A stretch of DNA of 64,000 nt. It comes from Phytophthora sp. 'mugwort'. Its lineage: Eukaryota > Oomycota > Peronosporomycetes > Peronosporales > Peronosporaceae. The notes below the pieces were generated by a model that was not told the origin of the DNA, did no database searches, and was given only the letters and a program-made list of their open reading frames with translations. This document shows, in pieces, positions 22,261-33,510 of this stretch. Each line of letters begins with the position of its first letter. Position 1 is the first letter of the stretch. The stretch covers positions 2,294,001 to 2,358,000 of the forward strand of contig JAUCEF010000005.1 in NCBI GenBank assembly GCA_033558025.1, in the 5' to 3' direction. The translations under genes and the position numbers were made by a program.

Positions 22261-22362
22261 ATACTGGCGGATGCAAATCCGCCTCTCTCTTCCAGCAACC
22301 CCGCCGTCAGTATGGCTCCCAGTGCTCGCGGATTTGCATCCGCCTCTCTCTTCGAAAGTGAA
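22236..22362. repeat. Short inverted plus direct repeat at the amine oxidase 5' end
   Basis: GAGCACTGGGAGCCATACTG (22248 on) recurs inverted as CAGTATGGCTCCCAGTGCTC around 22310. GGATGCAAATCCGCCTCTCTC appears twice in direct order around it (about 22269 and 22333). This looks like a local hairpin duplication at the broken gene's start. Confidence 0.65.
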
Positions 22363-23156
22363 AGACTCGATTGCGGTTTCCGTGGCGTCATGCATGCATG
22401 CATGCCCCCACTTGACCGAGCCCTCCTCCTTCCAGATGGGACTGGACCCCATGTAAAATTCCATTACACTGCGATCTATGCCGCTGTTGCCCGATGATGT
22501 TAAGCAGGTTGGCCGCCAAAACTGCATCGCGTGGAATACCGGTGATCCGTCTCCGATATCGGCGGTTCAGCCTGAACTTCAGGGGCAACAGAGGTGATCA
22601 AGTTCAACTCAATTGGCCGCCAATTGCCACACAACAGTCAAGGGCACTCAAAGCGTCTGCGTAGTAACGCACTGTTGCTCGGGCGACGGCCGTGGAGTAT
22701 TCGCAGCATGTAACGACACTGCTTCCCGCAACTACCACCCCACCTTATCTATATGCATACAGTATAGTAGCGAGATTTGTGCTTTGAGACACATTGCATC
22801 AGTGCTACATCTCCGCCAAAAGGTGCTCGACAAACCCTTGAACGCGCTGAACGACGGCTACATTGGTAACGCCATATATTTGGACGAATATATGCCATTA
22901 CGAATGTAATTGTTGTGCTTAACTGGATACTGTCACTGACGGCTGTCAGATATCTTCAGGTTGGCAGATCGGGACAGTCGCTACCAAGCTACATACAAGT
23001 TGAATGAGGACACTGCATCTTTGCTTCACATACTTATTTACGACAGACCAATTAATACATGTAGCAAGCTCATCTTGGCATCGATGCAAATAAGTGCAGA
23101 AAGGCAAGTATTGCCGACGGCAATGCCGACACATTGAATGTAACGGGGTTCAACAT
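22363..23156. other. Unassigned stretch
   Basis: About 800 bases with no recognisable gene. A 98-codon open frame at 22613-22909 (+) has no domain I can identify and is not supported. The composition is AT-richer than the gene island, consistent with old transposon debris. Confidence 0.4.
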
Positions 23157-23295
23157 GCGGTGACGTCTTAGTGATGCTTGCTATATCACTAGGGCACTTG
23201 AGTATATCATTCTCTTCAGAATGTATATTATTCTCTTCAGAATGACATACACAAGTGCCCTAGTGATGTAACAAACATCACTAAGACGTCACCGC
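23157..23295. mobile_element. 139 bp foldback MITE-like element
   Basis: The two ends are inverted copies of about 55 bases starting GCGGTGACGTCTTAGTGATG, with a handful of mismatches. The centre has a doubled ATTCTCTTCAGAATG motif. No coding capacity. The superfamily cannot be told from the ends alone. Confidence 0.7.
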
Positions 23296-23620
23296 AATGA
23301 CGTCACGGATGGGTACCCCACAATGTGGTATAAGATCACCTAAATTAAAATATATTCAGTCTTATATCTAATGTGGTAACAGTCAGGAACATGTGAACTG
23401 CCGTTCACTGAGAGTTGTATACTCTCCGGAAGTCCCACTTCCTGTGCGCAAGGTGTAATGTGGCCCGTCACACTTGGTAGCACTGGTACAGTGGGTACCG
23501 TATATAGCCTGTGCTGGTAAATGGTAGGAGTTCATAATTAGTCTCACTAAAACATCGTAAGACTAATCACAAAAATGAGCACGAGATCAGCGTATTCACA
23601 ATTAGTATGTGTAAAAATTT

Positions 23621-23701
23621 AATCGGGCATTGAACTGGTGCAGTGGAGAAGGCTGGCCCGGTCTACTCTTATTGCGTGGGTTCGAGTCCCCCGTAGCAAC
23701 C
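23621..23701 (+). repeat. tRNA-like sequence (SINE or tRNA remnant)
   Basis: A perfect RNA polymerase III B-box (GGTTCGAGTCC, 23679-23689) follows an A-box-like CTGGTGCAGTGG (23635-23646) at about tRNA spacing, and the 3' side ends in TAGCAACC. The matching 5' acceptor strand is missing, so it is not an intact tRNA. A tRNA-derived SINE head or dead tRNA copy inside the pogo element is the likeliest reading. Confidence 0.35.
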
Positions 23702-24339
23702 GATGGTGCTCGCGTTTTTACGCCGGTGATGCAAGGACAGGTCACTAAAAAGTGCATTATCCACTTACTTTCAACGCGGCACACTAGGAAGCAAATGATT
23801 ATATTTTAGCTACACCCATAATATTTAAATTACAAAGTTAACCATAAACAGAAATAGCATCCCTCCAATTCCTGCTTTAAGCTCATTTCAGAAACCACTT
23901 AACAGAAACACCTTCGCTCTTTGCCGACACCAATGAGATCCACAACCAAGCTTCTCGGCCTTGTGGGGGTTGCGGTGATGAAGTTGGTCCAGTTTATCTA
24001 TACCCGATATGCTTTGCCCATATGCATCCTTTCTGCGGCAAGCCAGTCGGACAGGAAGGATATGGGCAGTATATCCTCTGCCCAGACTGTGACTCTGGAA
24101 AGGAACCCCGAGCTGCAGCTTCCCCCATTGTCGAGGCTATGGCGCGACAGGGAGATAGGACTAACCCGTTTTATCTGCCATGACGACGTAGACCACGACG
24201 ACGAAGCAGACCGTGACGACGTTACGACCAGCTCGTCTACGAACGTTGTCGATGTGATTCAGCGCCCATCTCGTTCGTCGTCACGTTTCGCTCAACACGT
24301 CAACACATTTCAACAACGACGACGTGTTATTTTGTGGAT

Positions 24340-25756
24340 GATGCAATTTGAGAAGAGAGAGAACAACAAGAACATGTTCGCTTAATCGACGAGTTTCCAG
24401 ATGTCTTCAACTCAGCTACACGGAATGCCAATATCAACAAATTCATATCCTGGTGGAAAAAGCGTGGCCAGCTAGCCCAACCTTCACGTGGATCTGTGGG
24501 TTTATCGGTCTTATGAGATGGGAGAACGCTGACAGGACGTGGTCGCCGATGAAGTGTATGGGTGAATTGGATATACCCAAAACTGCTCAGTGAGTTTGAT
24601 CGTTTGAGGAAACTGGGGCTGAAATTTGATTCGTCGCTGCTTCGCCAGGTTGCTCAGCGACTTTTAAACGAGCCTGACGCACCAAAGGTAGATGAGCAGG
24701 GAGCTAAATTGATGAAGTAAGTAAATGCGAGATGGGTTCAAACTATTATTGAGAATCACGACATCGTTTTACGTGTTCAGAGCGGAAAGCGGCAGCTGGG
24801 TGCTGAGAAGATAGCAGATATTGAGAAGCAAGTTGCCTATCACTTGGGTGAGTTACAGCGTGGTTTTGAGAGCGGTATCTACGACGAGAACACAGCGGAG
24901 AATATCGATGAGATCCATTTCGGTGTTGATTTTGATAACGGCAAGACAATGCAGTTTAGGGGGGGGGGGAATAAAGTGCAGTATGCCGATGTTTTTCGGG
25001 GGGGGGGGGGGGGGGGGTCGGAATGACGACGGTTGTGCGGATCAGCGGAAGTCCTAGCGCTCACCTCCTACCACGTATGATGAGTGGGGTTAGTGATAAT
25101 GTTGACTGTGTGTGTTATCGCATGGGCCCGAAGGGATGGATGGCAAACGGCTATTTCGTGAATCCTTGTACGGACCACGAGCACAGAGGCCAGACCGCAT
25201 ATGCTGCAAAAAACTATCTTTTTAGACAACTGCTCCGGCCACCTCGATGAAGATGAGTGCACGGAGGAACTGACGAGACTGAGCGCTTCGCTGAAGTTCT
25301 TTCCACCGAATGCCACGGATATTTGTCGCCGGCCGAGCCAAAAATAAAGGATGAGTGGCGTCGCTTGTGGAACGAGAAGAAGATTGACCTAATAGAAGGC
25401 GACGCTTGGCAGAACAAGGTTCGGTCTGATGGTGCCTGGTCCGACAAGCTGAAGAACCCCGGTAAGCGATACTTTCTCTCTCTCTCGCTGCCAAGGCCGC
25501 CCGCCAGATAAATGCACAGAGGGACAAGTATTGTATGAACTACGCTAGGGAGGCCATGATCCACTGTGGCCTTTCCCTTGTCGTCGATGGCAAGTGGCGT
25601 CTTGAGCAGCTATTCGCTCATCTCCAAGAGATTGTCAGGAAATACCCGGATCAGTTTACTGGTAAACCTGTCGGCACAGAAGCTCCGAGCGGTAAAGCGA
25701 GCACATCGTCACAGCCTCCACACGCTTCTTCTTCGACCACCAAAACAGCTGTGTGA
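24340..25756 (+). pseudogene. pogo/Tigger-like DDE transposase pseudogene
   Basis: Fragments in changing frames give, in order: IDEFPDVFNSATRNANINKF; LLRQVAQRLLNEPDAP with an in-frame stop near 24718; ADIEKQVAYHLGELQRGF; IHFGVDFDNGKTMQF (first catalytic Asp); VRISGSPSAH; YRMGPKGWM; DNCSGHLDEDE (second Asp); FPPNATD (third Asp); then KDEWRRLWNEKKIDL and a Ser/Thr-rich end. The order and the GPKGWM and DNCSGH motifs are those of DDE_1/CENP-B-like pogo transposases common in oomycetes. Frameshifts occur near 24580, 25020 and 25330. Two long G runs (24960-24968 and 25000-25017) lie inside the core and probably caused slippage. Confidence 0.75.
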
Positions 25757-26061
25757 TGCACCTAATTGCGGTGAGCGTTCAATTAGCTGCAGTGCGTTTA
25801 AATTAAACACACCAATTTTATCTGACTTCTTTATTAGCAACACTCTGACAAATTTGTTGTAAACAAAATCTAAAATATCTCACACAAATTTGTAGTAGTG
25901 CTACTAAATGCGGTGCCCACTGTAGTCCCAATCCACGCCTACGCGGGTTACTACCTGAAAACTCTGAGGTCCCAGCAACATGGACCGGAATGAGTTCCCC
26001 CATCTGAACGACTCACAGTTGAGTCCGTTCGTAAGATGGCCGGCATCTCTGGCATGGAAGC

Positions 26062-26930
26062 TTGGCGTCGTCCACACAAGTTGAGCAGGTCGAGCGCGTG
26101 ACCGCGTTCGACATATACGAGAAGAGGCTCGTCGAACACGTTCGGCGCAACCTCCAGGTTCCGGCCGCAGGGCCGAAACCGCTCTACCCCAAGCCATTGA
26201 GGCTGAAGGTAAACCCTTACGAAGGGAAAGAAGGGGAAAACTTCACTTCTTGGTGCGGGAAGCTGAGCTCGCAATAGATGCGGCATTCATAGCTTCCGGA
26301 CACCCCCGAGTGGCGTTCGCCCTCTCCAACATTAGCGGTCGTGCTAAGAGTTGGGTATATACGCGGGAACCGACAACTCCTGCTGTGTGTGAGAGCAGCT
26401 TAGAGCCGCGTTCCTTCCGGCGAACTACGAGACCCGCCAGCGGTTACGCTTCGTGTCATGTAAGCAGGGAAGACGTGTGCTGCACGAGTACATCCAGGAG
26501 ATGCGGGAGCTCATCACATCCCTCGTGGGAAACCGACTCCAAGAATACATCAAGGTGACGAAGTTCATGGACGGCCTAAGCGTAGGCCCGTCTTGCACCC
26601 AGTTATTTCGGGTGCAGGCCAATACTCTGGAGGAGGCGATCCAAGTCGCCCTCAAAGAGGAGTACATTCACCACCAGGCGCGCACGCCGGTGGCGATATG
26701 GTTAGGGGCAGCGACAACAAGTCGCGGGGGCCCCAGCGGTCCAGTTCCCATGAAACGTGGGCTCGCCGAGCAACACGATATTCGCTGCTATAGCTGCGGT
26801 AAGCTAGGGCACAGCACACGTGCCTGTCCTGCGGGGGGACACGAAATCGTTTCCGTCCCAAGCCAACCGCGTTCAAGGGTCCCTGACAAAGACCGCGACC
26901 TTATGGGAAGGGGAGCGCAGGACACCAGTA
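26062..26930 (+). pseudogene. gypsy gag fragment with CCHC zinc knuckle
   Basis: It starts MASSTQVEQVERVTAFDIYE, followed by a capsid-like PKPLRLKVNPYEGKEGENF, a frameshift near 26275, RAKSWVYTREP, then a second shift into EYIQEMRELITSL and a knuckle CYSCGKLGHSTRACP (CX2CX4HX4C, about 26791-26835). Nucleic-acid packaging is the family role. Broken by at least two frameshifts. Confidence 0.8.
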
Positions 26931-27049
26931 GGGGCGGGGTGCCCTACTGGAGATGTTCTAAGCCTTCGGGAGCGGTGTGCGGGTGGCGCGCAAAGTGGAG
27001 ACTTAGCCCCTGACAGTCTGTGCACTATCGAATCGAACAGGGGCGGCGT

Positions 27050-27365
27050 TGGGCGGCTAGTAATACACGTACGTGTACGGGATACACCATCCCTTCCGAG
27101 TCTTAATTGACTCCGGGGCCTCGAAGAACTTCGCACGCCGCCAGACTGTTGCCGAGGGCAACAACAAGTTGGCAGATGCTTTACGAAAAGCAAAGACAAC
27201 GGACAATGTCGGTACAACTGGCCGACGCAACGGTGATTACCGCTCCCAAGGCCCATGTTGATAGCTGTGAAGTTCGAGGACTTCGACAGCATGGAGCAAT
27301 TTATTGTCCTACAGGTGGACACGTACGACTTGATCCTGTGCATGCCCTGGCGCGAGAAACATGAA
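27050..27365 (+). pseudogene. gypsy aspartic protease fragment
   Basis: HPFRVLIDSGASKNF contains the D-S/T-G active-site triad. The frame shifts twice but continues to YDLILCMPWREKHE, the conserved end of the domain. The hAT element then interrupts it at exactly this point; PWIDWR resumes on the other side (29893 on). Confidence 0.75.
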
Positions 27366-29884
27366 TAGGCCTCTTTAATAATGGGAACATTTGGGTCAAA
27401 TCCCAAAACTCCCACCCTATAATCCGTAATATCCCACCCTGATAAGCCCCTGCAGCCAGTGGTTAGTACACAACTTCGCACGGTCTCCAGGCCGGCAGTA
27501 CCAGTTCAGCATAGTTCGCACCACAGCGTGAACCTGCTGCCATCCCCGTCGCCACGATGTCTTTTTGGTCTACGCTTCGACCACCCACGGCGAAGAGCAA
27601 GAAGGCCATGATGTCCTTCAACATCAAGCACAAGGTCCAATTCGGCTTGAAGGTTGCAGCGCGAGACGCCAAGACTGGCACTGCGACGGCTTGTGTCTGC
27701 CGCTTCTGAACTGTATACGGACGTGAGCAACACAAGGAGGGCGGTGAAAATAAGCGCAAGCGCAGGAAGACATCTCACTTTCAGTACTCCAGCACGTTTC
27801 GCACCGACATCTACACTCCCCACCTCGCGCTCGCTCATCCACTCAAAATGGGGGAGTATCAGCGCCTGACTTCCAACGACGACCGTGAAGCTTTCTTCGG
27901 CAGTGTCGTGCCCTACTGTGATACACTACATGCTCACTTTGACGCAATCACGGCAGGCTCTTCATCGGTCTGAGCTTGTCAATTGTGGTAGGTGTCGTCA
28001 ACCACTTGCTCTTGCATCCAGACACCAATGGTAGCGCGGTCCATCAGCGTGCCATGTCCATGTTTATACCAACGGGTGATGGTAATTATGAAGTCGTGGT
28101 CTAGTCCGCCAAGCGGTTCACTCTAATGATCGGCACAGTGACGCTAGGGGCTTCGTTTCGTATAGCGGCGCGAGTGGTTCAGCTAGTCCGCAACGAAACT
28201 GGCGTGTCGGTCGAGCTACAGTGGTTGCACAGATACGCTCGTCTCCAACTACACGCGCGTCGTGTGTGCATCAGCTCTACAGCAAATAAGCGGTCTCCTA
28301 TCCAGCGTAACGGGGTTCTCACTCGCCCTTGACTCCTAACGCACCACTGCCTATCGTACCTCGACGTCCGCGTGAGGTTCGCTTTGTTAAGAACTTTCAT
28401 ATTCTGCCCTTCCACTGTACGGCTCACACACCGGCAAAAATATGTGCGATGCCTTGCCAAGTTGATGACAGCTGTTTGCCCGCGATGGCCGGATACGCTT
28501 GTCGGAGTGTCGACCGACGGGGAGCCGAAGATGGCAGGATCCGTGAGCGGGTTGGCCACGCGAATCGAGAAGGAGACGACTATGCAGAAGGTGATCCGCA
28601 TCTAGTGCGGGATGCACCAGCTCGACTTAGTACTTCAGCGCGTGTGTAAAGCGGCCCTATGCAAGTCATTTAGCCTATCCTGACGGCAGCCGTCGGGCAT
28701 CTGCGGCGTCAGCAGCTCCTAATGGCATGGATGAAGTCAACCTGCCCGAAAGTAGCCGAGACGCGATCGTTATCAATGGATGCGCGCACGTCTTGGCTCA
28801 CAAAGCACATTGCAGTGATACAAGAGCACTACAGAGCAAATAGACTACAGCATCGGTCTGCCCCAGATCTGACATGGTGGATATTCCTCTTCGCGGTCAA
28901 CGCGCTCGTCCAAGAAGCAAGCATGGTATTCAATCAGCTGCAAGGCCTCACCACGATTCTCACTCAGCAGCAGGCCGCATTAGTTGGTCTTGCGGACACA
29001 TACGCTCAGCTGACCTGCATGGAAGGGCCGCTAACTGCCGAAAATATTGTCCAGCTAACTGAAGACGGCCATGTGGGTATGGAGGTGACCGATAGATACG
29101 TGTTGCGGCACTCGTCCGTGGAGGCCTTTCTTGTCGAGCTTGATACTGGCATCGAGTGGAGCATTGCGAGCATGAAGCCTGAAGAGAAGGTGCGACTGCT
29201 CGCTGCCGTGGCCACGATGTCCGTCTCTGATGTAGGTGGCATAATGGCAACTGTAGCTGAGCGCGATTCGGCAAACTCACCGACCGAGAGCCTGTTACCG
29301 GTACTACCGCACCAGCTGGTACACATGAGCATGTCAGGCTTTAATCAGCTGCTTGCAACGCATCGGTCGCGTCTAGAGGCTGTTCTAGATGCAGCAGCAA
29401 TCCATGAAATTTGCCAGGAGTTCAACCAGCTTAGACGGTTATACCGCAACAATTTGGACGTTCAAGCGTCAATCAATTCCGCCAGTGACTTGAAGACAAC
29501 ATTTGAGGGCGGATGGGCACCAGTCAAGTCGCAGTTTCTCCGCTTGCAGTAGTTCTGCGGTGATCTGGCATCCGCGTTCCCCAACACATCCACAGTAGAG
29601 AGTGATTACTCTGTGATTGGGTGGGAAAAGATCGCATAAGCCAGAGCCTCACAGACTTTGCGTTGGAGGGGTCCTGCATGCAAAACACTACCAGGAGCTA
29701 GGCAGTCTGGGCCGTGACGTTTGAGGTCACGGCGTGACAGCAGTCACGGCTTGAGGTGACAGCAGCCACGTGCACTTAGCTTGAATAATGTATGGTCCCA
29801 GTTCTCCCACTATAGGACTTGTCGATTTCCCACTGGGAGCCTAATAGTGGGAATCGTGGGATATCCCACTATTAGAGAGGCCTG
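27366..29884 (+). mobile_element. hAT-type DNA transposon nested in the gypsy element
   Basis: Left end TAGGCCTCTTTAATAATGGG and right end (inverted) CAGGCCTCTCTAATAGTGGG are imperfect TIRs. AACATGAA (27358-27365) and AACATGAG (29885-29892) form an 8 bp duplication with one difference, the hAT-typical length. Removing the insertion joins ...MPWREKHE to PWIDWR of the gypsy polyprotein, confirming the ends. Subterminal zones repeat TCCCAC/GTGGGA motifs, possible transposase sites. Confidence 0.85.
27555..29720 (+). pseudogene. hAT transposase pseudogene
   Basis: The N-terminal part (about 27555-27965) reads KAMMSFNIKHKVQFGLKV, ACVCRF, GENKRKRRKTSHFQY and THRLALAHP-like, a BED-like DNA-binding region, with stops near 27708 and 27972. 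A long open piece (28722-29552, 276 codons) holds the helical region up to FLRLQ. After its stop the frame continues FCGDLASAFPNTSTVESDYS and VIGWEK, the conserved C-terminal signature of this oomycete hAT group, then LTDFALEG in a shifted frame. The middle (28000-28700) is badly broken. No intact catalytic core remains. Confidence 0.7.
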
Positions 29885-30599
29885 AACATGAGCCATGGAT
29901 CGATTGGCGAAACACAAATCCATTAGGGCCAGCCGGCGCGCAGTTACAGGCAGAGCATCGGTGATTTATGTTCCCACCTCTGTTAGGAACTGGGGATATA
30001 GGAGCATCCAATGGACTTTTAGGAGCCACCGACGTATTGAGCAACTCCATGGAAGCGGTGGCAGCAAAACCTGCACCTAGTCGAGCGCGGCAATCCTTAC
30101 AGGATAGCCCTCGCCCCCCACCGGAATCTATATTGGCCGCCGAGGTTTCAAGAGTAGCGGTGACAGGTGGCACCGACCAGGTGGGTAACCAAGGTTTACG
30201 CCAGGTCCCCAACCCAACACTGGCGAGGGGAACGCACCAGGAGTTTCCTGTGCGGGTAACCATATTCCACACCGAGTCACCCATACTGAAACTGAAGAAG
30301 AAGCGGCGAGACGCGCTTCTTGTGTGAGCAACCAAGTTCCACTCGAAGCCCTTGAGGATTTGGACGTCGTAAATGTGATGTCCGCAGAGGGTGGGTAACG
30401 GAGTACCATGTCGCGGTCGCCTTCGATGACATAGTCAAGTCGAGTCTAAAGTCACTTCAGACTGGAGTCGCTTCAAGCGACTCAGAACCCAGGGCCCGGG
30501 TTCTTCCGACGCAACCAGTCGAAGGGTGCTATCACATCTTCGACGGCAAGACCGGTCATCGGGTCAAGGCAGCCGGCATCCAGCTAGAGCCGCTGCCTG

Positions 30600-31480
30600 A
30601 GGTGTCAGAGCTCCTGAACCTCGAAAGCTGACACCAACAGATTTCCTAGCCAACATGAAACTGACGAGGTCGTGAAGGTGGTACTCTTGTAGCAAGAGTC
30701 CACTCCAGAGGAATTGAATTTCTCCTCCGTTATGGACGAGGGTGTCCTGGAGGCATTCTCCTCCCAGCGAGCCTCGCGCTTGGGTTCTGAGATTCTCAAG
30801 AACCCGAAGGATCCAGTGTATCCTTTGATGAAGAAGTTCGAGGACGTGGTGTTGATCCACCGTCTCAAATCCCACCGGATCGTGGGATCATGCACGAGAT
30901 CGATATCGTGCCGGGCACAAAGTACTGTGTCACCAGCAACGGCCACTGCCTAGAGAGCAGTGCGAGGTCATTGATGCCTTCTTCGCTGCTAAGGCCAAGG
31001 CAGACATGGTGCGGGGATCGACATCCGCGCACTCGACGCCAACCTTTTTCGTTCGGAAGCCGAACGTGAAGTGGCGTCTGGTTTATGCTTTTAACAAGCT
31101 GAACAGCGCGACGGTGCCGGCCCAGACACCCATCTCGCGGAAGGATATGTTGTTGAACAACACGGCCGGGTGCGCTATAGCGCCCTGGATCTGGTGGATG
31201 GATACTACCAGATCCTGATGCCCGAGAGCGACATCCCGCTCACCGCAGTGAGCACCCCGAGCGGTATGCTCTGGGAGTGGCTTGCGATACCAAAGGGTCT
31301 TTTAAAAGACCCGGCGACGTTTAATCGCCTGGTCACGCAGTTGTTTAGACCGCTGCGTGCGTACGCACAGTCGTACTTTGACGACATCTTTGTCCATAGC
31401 CGTGCCGAGGGAGGCGAAACGGCTATGGAGTACCTCCGTCGAGTGCTAGAGGTCATGAGAGCTGAGAGCGAATAAACCCT
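30600..31480 (+). pseudogene. gypsy reverse transcriptase fragment
   Basis: Pieces include KADMVRGSTSAHSTPTFFVR, KWRLVYAFNKLN, SALDLVDGYYQILM, TAVSTPSGMLWEW and the catalytic YFDDIFVHS (about 31374-31400). At least three frameshifts and several stops are present upstream of 31006. Family role: synthesis of cDNA from the element's RNA. Confidence 0.85.
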
Positions 31481-32345
31481 ATGCCAACATCGACAGGTGC
31501 GCCTTCGCGGCGCAAGAGATCACAGTTCTCGGTTGCCTCGTCAGCAACGTTAGCGTTCGAGCCGACCCGGAGAAGGTCAAGGCCATTTCGGCTTGGCCAA
31601 CGCCAAGGTCCCAGAAGGACCTGAAGAAGTGGCTGGCTTGGGCAACTACCTCTATAAGTACAGTGAAGGGTACGCGGGTCTGGCTAGACCCTTGTCGGAT
31701 CTCTGAAGAAGGATACCGACAGGCACCGGGGACGTGAGCACCATAAAGCCTTTGACAATGTCAAGGCAAGCCTTCAGAGGTCGCCTGTCCTGGCACTACC
31801 GGACGAGACGAGCTGTTCAGCGCCATCTGAGATACATTGCTGCAGAACGATGCTGCAGGACGTGAACGAGTGATATAGTTTCAGTCCAGGCAGCGCAAGG
31901 CTTCCGAACGGAACTACAAGCCGTTCAGGACAAGGGCGACTTGCCATGAAGTATGCTCTCGTCAAGGTCCTGCTGCACTTCCTGGGCTCCCAGCCCTTTG
32001 TGATCTACACGGATCGCACATCCTTGCGGACGACGATGAATTTGCCCAACTTGTCCCAAACGATGGCTATGTTGCTGTCCTTCTTCACGGAATGCAACTT
32101 CCACGTCGAGTACAAGCCTGGCAATCTCAACGTGCTTGCCGATGCGTTGTAACGCAGGCCGGACTACGAGCAGGCGCACACCAGTCGTGCTACGACCGAT
32201 CTATGATCAGATACGCATGGCGTATCGGGGCGACGAAGCCCTGGCACCTCTGGTACGGTTCCTGGCCGCTGGCAAGGAAGCAAAGGCCGAGTGGCACGTC
32301 AGGGTGCCCGGCTCATTAATATGGTGGCACGATGGCAAGATCTAC
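31481..32345 (+). pseudogene. gypsy RT thumb and RNase H fragment
   Basis: Residual motifs include LGNYLYKYSEGYAGLARPLS (31640 on), KVLLHFLGSQPFVIYTDRTS with the RNase H Asp, and FFTECNFHVEYKPGNLNVLA at 32085-32148, ending in the conserved ADAL. Frameshifts and stops throughout. Confidence 0.8.
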
Positions 32346-32479
32346 TACGAGTAGAGCCCCAAGAGCCCCACGGTAGTCGTACCAAACGACGAGGATATCA
32401 AGATTGATATCCCCCAGGAGGCGCACGGCACACCGTCCAGTGATACGAGAAAACCTTCCAATCGGTCTCTCAGGTTTTG

Positions 32480-33510
32480 GCGGACCCACATGTACAAGTG
32501 GGTCGCACAGTACGTGAAGACATGTGAAACATGTCAGCGAATGAAATCCGCGGGGCACGCCTCGGCTCGTTTGCAGATCCTTCCCGTTCCAGCGGACTGC
32601 TGGAAGTCGATGAGTCTGGACTTCATCTGGACTTCCAGCCGACGGCCAGGAAACGCCGGCATCTGGGTGTGTGAGTTCGTGTGCGGTCTGAACAAGATGG
32701 TGCATCTTGCTCGGATCAAAGACACGGTGACCGGGGAATAGGCGGCAAAGCTTTTTGGGATGGCGTTTTCCGCCGTCATGGTCTGCCGGAAACAATTGTC
32801 TCGGATCGTGACCCGCGGTTTACCGCTGCGTTTTGGCGAACGCTGTTCCAACTACTTGGAACGAGGCTACACATTTCTACTGCCGATACAGGTACTCAAA
32901 CGGATGGGCAGACGGAGGGTGTCAACCGAGTGCTTGAGGATCTCTACACAGTGTAGGGTGTCAACCGAGTGCTTGAGGACCTCTACGCAGTATATTTGCG
33001 GAGCCCTCGCACTTGGTCAGAACACGCGACAGTGGTTGAGCTTGCAATCAACAATGCGGTTCAGGCATTGAGCGGTTATACCCCGTTTTACCCGAATGCT
33101 TTAAGCCATCCACGGGTGCCGCTCACTTTACGAGGGAGCACCTCGTCTTCGATTCTAAGTGGGGAAGAGGCTCGAAAGCGTTTTCCTCCTGGACTTCGGA
33201 CATGAAAGCGGTGTCCTTGCGGAAACAAGTGGATTATTTTATAGACACTAGGCTGAACGGAATCAGCCGTGTCCGTGATGCCATGGCAGAGGCACATGAA
33301 AAACAAAAGGAGTACTCTGACAAGAATGGAAGAGGAAACTTAAACGTGTTTAATGTTGGGGATTTAGTCCTACTAGACACTAAGAATCTACCACTAGCCA
33401 CGGTAAGTTCCGTAGGGAGCAACAAGTTGAAGCACCGCTTCATCGATCCCTTCACGTTTCGCGTTCCTGACCATAAATGGTGGGGCGTACACCATCGATC
33501 CGCCTAAGCC
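32480..33510 (+). pseudogene. gypsy integrase fragment
   Basis: It begins with an HHCC-like CETCQRMKSAG, then the core SLDFIWTSS (first Asp), ETIVSDRDPRFTAAFW (second Asp), TADTGTQTDGQTEGVNRVLE (Glu region), and the C-terminal AMAEAHEKQKEYSDKNGRG and GDLVLLDTKNL of the GPY/F part. A 39 bp tandem duplication (32916-32954 / 32955-32993) repeats GVNRVLEDLY and creates a stop. A stop also occurs at 32739. Confidence 0.85.

Larger units (their letters stand above)
23489..25922 (+). mobile_element. pogo-type DNA transposon with TIRs and TA duplication
   Basis: The left end CAGTGGGTACCGTATATAG (23489-23507) and the right end, read inverted, CAGTGGGCACCGCATTTAG (25904-25922) match at 16 of 19 positions. 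TA dinucleotides flank both sides (23487-23488, 25923-25924). CAGT-start TIRs with TA duplications are usual for pogo/Tc1-mariner elements, which agrees with the DDE_1-type transposase remnant inside. The first 850 bases hold a tRNA-like sequence and no clear gene. Confidence 0.75.

Noticed and set aside
22613..22909. 98-codon + strand frame
   Set aside because: Composition is not coding-like, with no motif or neighbour support.
23621..23701. Functional tRNA gene
   Set aside because: B-box is perfect but the acceptor stem cannot form; kept only as a tRNA-like repeat.
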